From Candidatus Tepidiaquacellales bacterium OLB4/UTCHB1 (GTDB taxonomy: Bacteria > Bacteroidota > Ignavibacteria > Tepidaquicellales > Tepidaquicellaceae), in the NCBI GenBank assembly GCA_002050165.1, contig MWSW01000004.1, forward strand, positions 62,001 through 126,000: a stretch of DNA of 64,000 nucleotides, written 5' to 3'. Positions 31,706-39,917 of the stretch are shown in pieces (the stretch's first letter is position 1; every line of letters starts with the position of its first letter). The position numbers and the translations under genes were made by a program. The notes below the pieces were generated by a model, which was not told the origin of the DNA, did no database searches, and saw only the letters and a list, made by a program, of their open reading frames with translations.

Positions 31706-34023
31706 ATACTGATACAAAAATAATCGGTACACCTGTACCAAAACACGATGCAGGTATCAGAGTAACAGGTAAAGCTGTTTATGGACATGATATAGTTCTT
31801 CCCGGTATGTTGCATGGCGCTATATTAAGAACAAAATATCCGAGTGCAACTTTTACGATTGATGTTTCTGAAGCGAAAAAACTTCCTGGTGTAGCTTGCG
31901 TGATTACAGCCGATGATATTGACACAAACAATATCAGTTTCAAACGCGACCATCCGGTTATAAAAGCAGGTGAGGTAAATTGTATCCGCGATGAAATAGC
32001 AGCAGTTGCTGCAGAAACAAAAGAAATAGCATTAACTGCACTTAGTTTAATTAAAGTAAAATATAAAAAACGAAAGGGAGTATTCGATCCATTCGAGGCG
32101 CTGAAACCTTCTGCCCCGAAGATTAATAAATTTTCCATCGGGAATTTTAAAAATAAAAATATCGCAGGTGAATTTCATTACGAACACGGAAACCTTGAAA
32201 AACAAAAAAAACGAAGCAAGATTATACTGACCAGAAGATTTAGTCTTCCGAGGATGACCCATGCTTGTATGGCTACGAGCAATATTACGGCAGCATACAG
32301 TCAATCTGATGGTAAACTTTTATTGTACAGTTCTACTCAAGTACCTTTTCTCTATCAGCGCGATATGGCTCACGCGTTGAAAATGAATCCATCGGATATC
32401 AGAATTATTCAACCTGTGATTGGCGGTGGTTTTGGCAGCAAGTTAGATATGTATCCATTTGAACCAATCTGTGCACTATTATCAATTAAAACCGGCAAAC
32501 CTGTACAAATATTATATTCGCGGGAAGAGGAGTTCATTGCATCGCCAACGAGACAACCAATGATAATTGATTTAACCGCCGGTATTGATAGTAAGGGAAA
32601 TTTCACGTTCAGGGAAGTTAATGTTATTAAAGATAACGGAGCTTATACTTCGTGGGGGGCAACTACACCATTTGTCATTATGCAGGCGTTTTCATCTTTA
32701 TATAAAATTCCGGCGTGTTACTTTCACGCAACGGCTGTATATACTAATAATGTATTTGCGGGTTCATTCAGAGGTTATGGTAATCCGCAGGCAACTTTTG
32801 CACTCGAAAGAATGATTGATATGCTGGCTGATGAGATCGGAATGGGTAAAGATGAAATCCGCTTGATCAACGCAAACGAACAAGGTGAGATAACAGGACA
32901 GGGATTACACTATCAGACCTGTGGTCACAGGCAATGCCTGGAATCGGTTATTAAAAGTTCGAAAACCAAAATTAGAACAACATCAAACGAAAGATATAAG
33001 AAGGGAATCGGATTTGCATCCATGCTTCACGTTGGTGGCGGGGCAAAGATTTATCGTTCAGATGGTTGTGGATCAATAGTAAAGATCGATCCGTACGGAT
33101 TTTGTACCATAATCACCGGAGCGAATGAAATAGGGCAGGGCTCTGAAACGGTTCTGGCAATGATAGCAGCTGAGGAACTTGGAATTGCATTAAACAAGAT
33201 AAAGGTTATTAATTCAGACACTGATATTAAACCGTGGGATGTTGGTGTCCATGCATCACGAACAAGTTTTGTTGCCGGAAATTCATTGCTCGGAGCTATC
33301 AAAAAGTTAAAAAATAAACTGAACGCAAAAGCGCGGCAGTTGATGAACGAACCATCTGCAGATTTTATTTATGAGAGCGGATATCTATTTTCAAACCAAA
33401 CCCGGTCAAAAATTGCAATTGATAAAGTTGTGAGAGAAATGCAATTCACCGAACCAAACGAACTCGCAATTGCTTTTTATTTTTACGAACCTTTAAGTGA
33501 ATTTCAAGATAAAGAATTCAAAGGTAATGTATCAGGTACATATGCTTTCGCTTCCCAGTCAATTGAGGTAGAAGTTGATACCTATACCGGTAATGTCAGA
33601 GTTCTGAATGTGCATGTTGCGCAGGATGTCGGGAAAGTTCTAAATCCGTTACTATTGGAAGGTCAAATTCACGGCGGCGTCTTACAGGGGTTGGGTTACG
33701 CAATCTGTGAGGAACTTCTGATGAACAGTGGGATGATTCTTAATTCAAATTTCCATAATTATAAAATTCCCACTGCGTCAGATATCCCCGAAATCCATTT
33801 TACGCCAATAGAAACCAATGACCGCCACGGACCTTACGGCGCTAAAGGTGTGGGCGAAGCTCCCTTGATTCCAACCGCTGCAGCCATTACTAACGCTGTC
33901 TGCAATGCTTTAGGAATTGAACTACTGGAACTACCGATTACTCCCGAACGCGTATTAAGGGCAATCAACGGGAAGCAGACTTCCCGAACAAAGAAGAATT
34001 TAACAGTCCGGAACGGAAAATGA
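31702..34023 (+). CDS. Molybdenum hydroxylase (xanthine dehydrogenase family), large Mo subunit (candidate indoleacetyl-CoA 2-hydroxylase)
   Basis: A 773-residue molybdopterin-binding subunit. Start is a TTG overlapping the previous stop (TTGA). Family motifs: GTPVPKHDAGIRVTGKAVYG at the N-terminus, QPVIGGGFGSKLD (about 235), GSFRGYGNPQ (about 355), and the catalytic GVGE with Glu719 near the C-terminus. These enzymes hydroxylate a carbon next to a ring nitrogen using water as the oxygen source, so they work without O2. For an indole ring the product would be the 2-oxindole, the first reported step of anaerobic indoleacetate oxidation. The family also covers xanthine, nicotinate, CO and aldehyde oxidation; the substrate is assigned from the operon, not from active-site residues. 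Confidence 0.88.
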   Translation: MNTDTKIIGTPVPKHDAGIRVTGKAVYGHDIVLPGMLHGAILRTKYPSATFTIDVSEAKKLPGVACVITADDIDTNNISFKRDHPVIKAGEVNCIRDEIAAVAAETKEIALTALSLIKVKYKKRKGVFDPFEALKPSAPKINKFSIGNFKNKNIAGEFHYEHGNLEKQKKRSKIILTRRFSLPRMTHACMATSNITAAYSQSDGKLLLYSSTQVPFLYQRDMAHALKMNPSDIRIIQPVIGGGFGSKLDMYPFEPICALLSIKTGKPVQILYSREEEFIASPTRQPMIIDLTAGIDSKGNFTFREVNVIKDNGAYTSWGATTPFVIMQAFSSLYKIPACYFHATAVYTNNVFAGSFRGYGNPQATFALERMIDMLADEIGMGKDEIRLINANEQGEITGQGLHYQTCGHRQCLESVIKSSKTKIRTTSNERYKKGIGFASMLHVGGGAKIYRSDGCGSIVKIDPYGFCTIITGANEIGQGSETVLAMIAAEELGIALNKIKVINSDTDIKPWDVGVHASRTSFVAGNSLLGAIKKLKNKLNAKARQLMNEPSADFIYESGYLFSNQTRSKIAIDKVVREMQFTEPNELAIAFYFYEPLSEFQDKEFKGNVSGTYAFASQSIEVEVDTYTGNVRVLNVHVAQDVGKVLNPLLLEGQIHGGVLQGLGYAICEELLMNSGMILNSNFHNYKIPTASDIPEIHFTPIETNDRHGPYGAKGVGEAPLIPTAAAITNAVCNALGIELLELPITPERVLRAINGKQTSRTKKNLTVRNGK

Positions 34024-34916
34024 ATTTTGAATTAATAAACCCGCAAAGTTTCAAAGAACTTTTTCTTGTTTTAAAAAAATTAAAGCATCGGAAATACCGT
34101 TATGCTGCAGGGTGTACGGATATCTTAATTGAATTAAAGAGGAACCCGGAAGATGACCTTACTTTAGTAAATTTATCTCAAATAAATGATTTTAAGTTCA
34201 GGGGGATTTCACAAACGAAGAATTCTGTCAGGTTAGGAGCGGGGGTAACTGCAAATGATATTGTAAGAAATCTGAACATAAAATTACTTTATCCTGTGCT
34301 TTGGGAAGCAGCTTATAATCTGGCTTCAACACAAATCCGGCAAGTTGCGACAATCGGGGGTAATATCTGCACTGCTTCACCGTCAGGCGATATCACCTGT
34401 GCATTAGTTTCACTTGATGCCACGTGTGTTATTATCGGAGTTCATGGAAAAAGAGAGATCCGTATAAGAGATTTTTTCGAGGGACCAAGACAAACAGCAT
34501 TGAAAAAAGGTGAACTTCTCTATGAAATCATCATCCCGGGAAATAAAAAGAATACTGTTAAGCTCTTTTCCTCCTTTATAAAAATCGGTACCCGGAGGTC
34601 TATGGAATGTTCGGTTGTTTCAATTGCATATCACATTCAGATTGACGGTTTTAATAAAATTCTCACATCAGGATTTGCTATCGGCGCTGTAGCGCCAACG
34701 ATAAGATTCACCGCCAAAGCGTGCGATTTCATAAACAGAAAAAATATTAATGCACTTACTGAAAGAGACGCTGAAAGTTTTGCATTGAAAGTATCGGAAT
34801 ATTCCGATCCGATAAGCGACATAAGGGCAACGAGATGGTACAGGGAAAAAGTACTTTTCAACTTGAGCAAATCAATTATCGAGGATATAATAAAATGTCA
34901 AATAGAGGTAAAGTAA
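34020..34916 (+). CDS. Molybdenum hydroxylase (xanthine dehydrogenase family), FAD subunit
   Basis: A 298-residue FAD-binding subunit (CoxM/XdhB type). The N-terminal YAAGCTDILIELKR and central ATIGGNICTASPSGDI are the two FAD-contact motifs of the family. It takes electrons from the 2Fe-2S subunit and passes them to NAD+ or another acceptor. It overlaps the large-subunit stop by four bases, and its 3' end overlaps the aminotransferase start by 22 bases. Length is typical. Confidence 0.9.
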   Translation: MNFELINPQSFKELFLVLKKLKHRKYRYAAGCTDILIELKRNPEDDLTLVNLSQINDFKFRGISQTKNSVRLGAGVTANDIVRNLNIKLLYPVLWEAAYNLASTQIRQVATIGGNICTASPSGDITCALVSLDATCVIIGVHGKREIRIRDFFEGPRQTALKKGELLYEIIIPGNKKNTVKLFSSFIKIGTRRSMECSVVSIAYHIQIDGFNKILTSGFAIGAVAPTIRFTAKACDFINRKNINALTERDAESFALKVSEYSDPISDIRATRWYREKVLFNLSKSIIEDIIKCQIEVK

Positions 34917-35908
34917 TAAAACTAAATGCAAACGAAAATTTCTATGGTTGTGCTCCGGAAGTTTTAAATTCCATCAACCATAAAATTACAAACGTTAACC
35001 TCTATCCACAACACTCAGGACGACTAGAGGAGATTCTTGCGGAAAAATTTTCGGTATCACCACAAAATATTGTTACCGGCGGAGGATCGGTCAGAGTAAT
35101 AGATGGAATTGTGCAAACATTTGTTGAACCCGATGAAGAAATTATTATATTTGATAGAAGTTTTGTTGCATACCAACAGGTAGCGAAATCTCACAGGAGA
35201 AAAGTCCACCTCGCGAAACAAAATAATTTTGTGTGTGACGTAAATAATATCTTCCCGTTAATAAGCAATAAAACAAAGGTGATTTTCATCGCAAATCCGA
35301 ATAACCCGACAGGTACTATCATTTCCGATTCAGAACTTGAATTACTGTTGTGTGAAATCAGCCCTGAGATTTTAGTGGTAATTGATGAGGCATATTTTGA
35401 ATATGTTACCGATACTACTTTCCCCGATTCTTTATCTTTGCAGAGAAAATATCCGAATGTAGTGATTGTCCGTACATTCTCAAAAATATACGGACTTGCG
35501 GGACTCAGGATCGGTTACGCTGTTTTAGAGGAAAGCTTGTCGGAGAAAATGAAACAAAACAGAATACCATTTTTCTTTAATCTAATCTCCGAACAGGCAG
35601 CTATTATCGCTCTAAAATACGAAAACTTTATTCAAGAATGTAAAGTACGAAACTATACAGAAAGAAATTATCTCTACAGCTCTTTAAAGGATTCAGGTTT
35701 TAATGTAATAGAATCACAAGCAAATTTTCTTTATTTGTCGTTTGATGATGAACAGGAAAAGGATTTAATATTTGAAAAACTTTTGGATCGGGAAATCCTG
35801 ATATGCAATTTGAAAATTTTCGGACAAGATAAATCCCTACGTATAACTATAGGAAATCGCGAGGCAAACAATAAAATAATTGAGTGTTTAGAAGCGCACA
35901 ATAGTTAA
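34895..35908 (+). CDS. HisC-like class I/II aminotransferase (candidate aromatic/tryptophan aminotransferase)
   Basis: A PLP-dependent aminotransferase of about 337 residues counted from the ATG at 34895. That start is preferred over an upstream in-frame ATG because it precedes the conserved KLNANENFYG and has GAGG about ten bases before it. The PLP lysine is Lys197 in RTFSKIYGLAGLRIGY; FIANPNNPTG and VIDEAYFEY are also present. The sequence is of the histidinol-phosphate aminotransferase type, a group that often accepts aromatic amino acids. No histidine genes lie nearby, while IOR is in the same operon. The most economical role is therefore conversion of tryptophan to indole-3-pyruvate. It is the last gene of the operon; no clear terminator follows. 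Confidence 0.85.
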   Translation: MSNRGKVIKLNANENFYGCAPEVLNSINHKITNVNLYPQHSGRLEEILAEKFSVSPQNIVTGGGSVRVIDGIVQTFVEPDEEIIIFDRSFVAYQQVAKSHRRKVHLAKQNNFVCDVNNIFPLISNKTKVIFIANPNNPTGTIISDSELELLLCEISPEILVVIDEAYFEYVTDTTFPDSLSLQRKYPNVVIVRTFSKIYGLAGLRIGYAVLEESLSEKMKQNRIPFFFNLISEQAAIIALKYENFIQECKVRNYTERNYLYSSLKDSGFNVIESQANFLYLSFDDEQEKDLIFEKLLDREILICNLKIFGQDKSLRITIGNREANNKIIECLEAHNS

Positions 35909-36441
35909 GTTAAACAGATTAATCACCTTTCTGAAATTCAATTTCCATAAACAGATTCATTCACATATATACTGCAATATTTACAAACATCGGCTATGCT
36001 CTGGCTTCAGCTAAAGATTTCATACACTCTAGTACTACAAGTAGTTTTATAATCCCAAAAGGACTTTTATTTAAAAAATTTCTGTAATAAACTTTTTATG
36101 TAGCTTTTCCATCCATTGATTACCTTCCACTTTTTTCCCCCTCAAATGAAAGTACTGATTCTTAACAACCAAGAACAATAAATTAAGTCCTACATAATTG
36201 TAGTTTATATTATCATATATATTATCACTATTTATTTACAAAAAAGCAAACGAACTTTATTAAAACGAAAATGGTTTTTACTGACGCAAATCATACAATT
36301 TATACTTTAATTTAAGTAATTTGTAATAGATTTTTAAAACTGAATTTACACTAAATTGTTTAATTTAGGAAAGGGTGAAGTATGAAATAAATTTACCTTT
36401 TCTAAAATTTAATTATTTATTAAAACAATAAAAAAATAACT
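35909..36441. other. 533-base intergenic region between the catabolic and nos operons
   Basis: An AT-rich stretch with no supportable gene. It contains the FNR-like site at 36281-36294 about 150 bases before the nos operon. On the minus strand around 36000-36100 there is a short protein-like frame (ending SLAEARA then stop) that I cannot assign; it may be the tail of a decayed gene or chance. Confidence 0.5.
36281..36294. promoter_or_regulatory. Putative FNR/DNR-like palindrome upstream of the nos operon
   Basis: CTGACGCAAATCAT has the form TGAC-N4-ATCA, with the same half-site spacing as the sites at 10599 and 14785. It lies 147 bases upstream of the cytochrome c start. Denitrification genes are commonly controlled by FNR/DNR-type regulators, which supports a regulatory reading, but the match is imperfect. 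Confidence 0.35.
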
Positions 36442-36885
36442 ATGAAAAACACAAAAAAGAGAGCTATTAAAATCCTTTCAATCAACTTAGCTCTGGGAGT
36501 AATTATTGCGATTACATCCTTCATATATTCAGGGTGTAGTGAAGAGGTTGCATCTGATACAGGAATTGGACCAATTAAAAAGATTGAAATTCCGGCAACC
36601 ATTGATCAGAACTTAGTAAATAAGGGAAAAGAAATATTTGAGGCAAAATGTACCGCTTGCCACAAATTCGATGAGAAATTTACCGGACCCCCGTTATCAG
36701 GTGTAACAAAGAAAAGGAAACCTGAATGGATAATGAACATGATGCTGAACCCGGTAGAAATGACACAAAAAGACCCTGAAGCCAAAAGGCTTTATCAGGA
36801 ATATTTATTGCAAATGACCTTCCAGGATGTAACGGAAGATGATGCAAGGGCAATTTTAGAATACTTCCGTTCTAAAGATCAATAA
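36442..36885 (+). CDS. nosC: c-type cytochrome lipoprotein of the nos operon
   Basis: A 147-residue membrane-anchored monohaem cytochrome c. An N-terminal hydrophobic stretch ends in a lipobox (FIYSGC, Cys about 33). The haem motif is CTACH near residue 70, and the Met of LLQMTF near residue 128 is a likely axial ligand. Clade II nos operons usually carry one or more such small cytochromes, which deliver electrons to NosZ. It is the first gene of the operon, with nosZ starting 14 bases after its stop. The symbol follows usage for clade II operons. Confidence 0.85.
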   Translation: MKNTKKRAIKILSINLALGVIIAITSFIYSGCSEEVASDTGIGPIKKIEIPATIDQNLVNKGKEIFEAKCTACHKFDEKFTGPPLSGVTKKRKPEWIMNMMLNPVEMTQKDPEAKRLYQEYLLQMTFQDVTEDDARAILEYFRSKDQ

Positions 36886-36899
36886 TAAAAAACAAAACC

Positions 36900-38879
36900 A
36901 TGAAAACACAAAATTCATTTTTCTTACTTTTAGCGTTTGTACTTTCAACTACAATTGTTTTTACATCGTGTGGAAGGAAACAGGAAGGTTCACCAAACTT
37001 AAGCGATAACGCAGCCGAAAAGGTTTACGTTGCACCGGGTGAGCACGATGAATTTTATGCGTTTGTCTCCGGTGGGTTCAGTGGGCAAATGTCCGTTTAC
37101 GGGCTTCCTTCCGGAAGATTGTTCAGAATTATCCCGGTATTTTCAGTCCATCCCGAAAACGGATACGGTTTCTCCGAGGAAACTAAACCAATGCTCATGA
37201 CCTCGCACGGGTTTGTTCCCTGGGATGATTCACACCACAGTGAGTTGTCTCAAACTGACGGCGTACCTGATGGTCGCTGGATTTTCATAAACGGAAACAA
37301 CACCCCAAGAGTCGCTCGGATTGATTTGAGAACTTTTGAAACTGCCGAAATCATTGAACTCCCGAACAGTGCAGGAAACCACTCATCTCCTTTCATAACA
37401 CCAAATAGTGAATACATCGTTGCAGGAACAAGGTTCAGTTTACCAATTCCGAATCAGGACGTTCCGATTGATACATATAAAGATAACTTTAAGGGAACAG
37501 TATCATTCATCAGCATTGATAAGGAAGATGGCAACATGGATATTGCATTTCAGATAATACTTCCCGGATTCAACTTTGATTTGAGCCACGCAGGAAAAGG
37601 ACCATCAGACGGCTGGTTCTTCTTTTCATGTTATAATACCGAACTTGCTCATACATTGCTTGAAATTAATGCCAGCCAAAACGACAAAGATTTCATTCTT
37701 GCAATTAACTGGAAAAAAGCAGAAGAGTTAATCAGAGATGGTAAGTTCAATGAAATTGAAACCGAATACTTTAACAACGAATACGATGAGACAACCCATA
37801 CAGCGACTTCCAATCGCCTGACAAAAGTAAAAACAATCACCGCAAAGGATTCAGAAGGGCTTGCTTATCTTATCCCATGCCCAAAGTCGCCGCACGGTTG
37901 CGATGTTGATCCGAGTGGTGAATACATCGTAGGTGGCGGTAAATTAGCAACCGTTATTCCGGTCTTTTCATTTTCAAAAATGATAAAAGCAATTGAAGGT
38001 AAATCTTTTGATGGTGATTACGATGGAATTCCCGTCCTTCAATACGACGCAGTCCTCGCAGGAGAAGTTAAGGAACCCGGATTAGGTCCTCTTCATACTG
38101 AGTTTGACGATAATGGTAATGCTTATACTTCCATGTTTGTTTCCTCAGAAATAGTTAAATGGAAGGTAGCAACACAGGAAGTACTTGACCGTGTACCAGT
38201 TTATTATTCAATCGGCCACTTGTTGATCCCCGGTGGCGATAGTAAAAAGCCGTGGGGAAAATATGTTCTCGCTATGAATAAAATAACCAAAGACAGATTT
38301 CTTCCAACCGGGCCTGAACTTGTGCAGTCATCACAACTGTACGATATTTCCGGCGATAAGATGGTTTTATTGGGTGAGTTTCCGACAATCGGTGAACCAC
38401 ACTACGCACAGGCGATGCCAACTGAAAAAATCATGGAGAATTCTCTGAAGATATATAAAATCGGGGAAAATAATCACCCCCATGCAATTAAAAACGAGAA
38501 AGATGCTAAAGTTGTCAGAGAAAGTAGTAATGTTGTGCGGGTGTATATGACTTCCATAAGATCGCACCTTACACCTGATAATATAGAGGGAATTCAGGTT
38601 GGCGATACGGTTTACTTTCACGTAACTAATCTTGAGCAGGATTGGGACATACCACATGGTTTCGCGATAAAGGGAAATAACAATGCTGAACTTTTAATTA
38701 TGCCCGGGCAAACGAGAACTTTAAAATGGATCGCAAACAGTGTAGGAATTGTTCCGTATTATTGTACTGATTTCTGTTCGGCTCTGCACCAGGAAATGAC
38801 CGGATATGCAAGAGTATCGCCGCGCGGTTCGGGTACGCCGATCCTTTTCAGAACAGGTGATAACAAAGGTAATCCATAA
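36900..38879 (+). CDS. nosZ: Nitrous-oxide reductase, clade II (Sec-exported)
   Basis: A 659-residue N2O reductase, the terminal enzyme reducing N2O to N2. The N-terminus is a Sec-type signal ending in a lipobox-like TSCG, without the twin-arginine motif of clade I NosZ. This is the hallmark of clade II (atypical) NosZ. The seven-bladed propeller carrying the CuZ centre is represented by histidine-containing motifs such as DDSHHSE, LSHAGKGPSDG and SPHGCDVDPSGEY. The C-terminal cupredoxin domain has the CuA motif CTDFCSALHQEM. No truncation is seen. It is followed by a membrane-NosL fusion, nosD, nosF and nosY, so the operon is complete for maturation. Organisms with only clade II nosZ are often N2O consumers without full denitrification. 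Confidence 0.96.
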   Translation: MKTQNSFFLLLAFVLSTTIVFTSCGRKQEGSPNLSDNAAEKVYVAPGEHDEFYAFVSGGFSGQMSVYGLPSGRLFRIIPVFSVHPENGYGFSEETKPMLMTSHGFVPWDDSHHSELSQTDGVPDGRWIFINGNNTPRVARIDLRTFETAEIIELPNSAGNHSSPFITPNSEYIVAGTRFSLPIPNQDVPIDTYKDNFKGTVSFISIDKEDGNMDIAFQIILPGFNFDLSHAGKGPSDGWFFFSCYNTELAHTLLEINASQNDKDFILAINWKKAEELIRDGKFNEIETEYFNNEYDETTHTATSNRLTKVKTITAKDSEGLAYLIPCPKSPHGCDVDPSGEYIVGGGKLATVIPVFSFSKMIKAIEGKSFDGDYDGIPVLQYDAVLAGEVKEPGLGPLHTEFDDNGNAYTSMFVSSEIVKWKVATQEVLDRVPVYYSIGHLLIPGGDSKKPWGKYVLAMNKITKDRFLPTGPELVQSSQLYDISGDKMVLLGEFPTIGEPHYAQAMPTEKIMENSLKIYKIGENNHPHAIKNEKDAKVVRESSNVVRVYMTSIRSHLTPDNIEGIQVGDTVYFHVTNLEQDWDIPHGFAIKGNNNAELLIMPGQTRTLKWIANSVGIVPYYCTDFCSALHQEMTGYARVSPRGSGTPILFRTGDNKGNP

Positions 38880-38900
38880 ACTCTTTAAACTTTTCAGGGT

Positions 38901-39917
38901 ATGCTACCTATTAACAGAATACTGATTGCACTTGCATCCACAATAATGATCGCTGCATATTTTTTACCTATATGGAGCATTGAACTCGAGGCCCCTCAAT
39001 ATCCTGAGGGGCTCGAGATGTTTATCAATATCAGCTCAATGAGTGGAGATATTGAAATAATTAACGGATTGAATCACTATATTGGTATGGACCTTATAGA
39101 ACCTGAATCTATACCGGAATTAACTTTTATGCCATTTATACTTGGGTTTCTGATTTTATTCGGATTATTAACAGCAATAATTAATAAAAAATCACTGCTC
39201 GTAATCTGGGTAGTGCTTCTTATTATTGCCGGAATTGTGGGTATAGTGGATTTTTATATTTGGGAATACAATTACGGACATAACCTTGATCCGACGGCAC
39301 CGATAAAAATTCCGGGTATGACTTATCAACCTCCTTTAATCGGATCAAAAGATTTACTGAATTTCCGGGCACATTCTTATCCTGATCTGGGTGGTATCAT
39401 TATTGGTATTGGTGGTTTGATTGCTTTGTTTGTCCTGTCGTATGAAAAATTTTTTAACTTATCAGCTGCCCGAAAATTAACTACCGTACTTCCCTTGTTT
39501 TTATTGATTGGATGCAGCGATAATCCTGTTCCGATTAATTATGGTTCAGATGTCTGCGACCATTGTATAATGAGAATTTCTGATAACAAATACGGTGCAC
39601 AGTTAGTAACACCGAAGGGAAAAAATTTTAATTTTGATGCAATTGAATGTATGGTAAACTATTACCTGCAAAACAACGGTGAGTATAAAAAATATATTAC
39701 CGATATTACTAATCCGGGAGTTTTAATTCCTGCTGAAGGTTCTTTCTATCTCATAAGTCTGAAGCTGAAAAGCCCCATGGGTGAATTTCTCAATGGGTTT
39801 GCTAACCTGAATACTGCTGAAGAATATAAAACAAAGTTTGGCGGTGAAATTTTTAACTGGAATGAACTGCTTGAAAAATTTGAACGGGAAAAAACACACA
39901 ACAATAAAGTACATTAG
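38901..39917 (+). CDS. nosL: nos-operon membrane protein fused to a NosL copper-chaperone domain
   Basis: A 338-residue fusion. Residues 1-195 form a membrane domain with about four helices and a periplasmic loop (ELEAPQYPEGLEM, GLNHYIGMD), known in Bacteroidota nos loci. Residues about 205-335 are a NosL domain with the metal-binding motif VCDHCIMR (about 219-226). NosL is normally a separate lipoprotein that delivers Cu(I) to NosZ. At the junction a hydrophobic stretch ends LLIGC with Cys205, just like a NosL lipobox, so the fusion seems to have joined the genes with the old signal sequence retained. The 3' end overlaps the nosD start. A strong hairpin lies in the early coding region (38985-39017). 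Confidence 0.82.
   Translation: MLPINRILIALASTIMIAAYFLPIWSIELEAPQYPEGLEMFINISSMSGDIEIINGLNHYIGMDLIEPESIPELTFMPFILGFLILFGLLTAIINKKSLLVIWVVLLIIAGIVGIVDFYIWEYNYGHNLDPTAPIKIPGMTYQPPLIGSKDLLNFRAHSYPDLGGIIIGIGGLIALFVLSYEKFFNLSAARKLTTVLPLFLLIGCSDNPVPINYGSDVCDHCIMRISDNKYGAQLVTPKGKNFNFDAIECMVNYYLQNNGEYKKYITDITNPGVLIPAEGSFYLISLKLKSPMGEFLNGFANLNTAEEYKTKFGGEIFNWNELLEKFEREKTHNNKVH
38985..39017 (+). other. Long inverted repeat inside the membrane-NosL coding region
   Basis: CTCGAG (38985-38990) and CCCCTCA (38992-38998), separated by a single bulged G, pair with TGAGGGG (39005-39011) and CTCGAG (39012-39017) around a 6-base loop. That is 13 base pairs, mostly G-C, in an AT-rich gene about 85 bases after the start codon. 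It could slow translation or limit expression of genes after nosZ, or be a by-product of the encoded residues. Confidence 0.55.

Noticed and set aside
14894-34916. Reading the Mo-hydroxylase plus hydantoinase genes as a purine or hydantoin degradation cluster
   Set aside because: The B12 mutase, family III CoA-transferase, thiolase, hydratase/dehydrogenase fusion and indolepyruvate oxidoreductase in the same operon have no place in purine breakdown, and no urate, allantoin or hydantoin genes accompany them.
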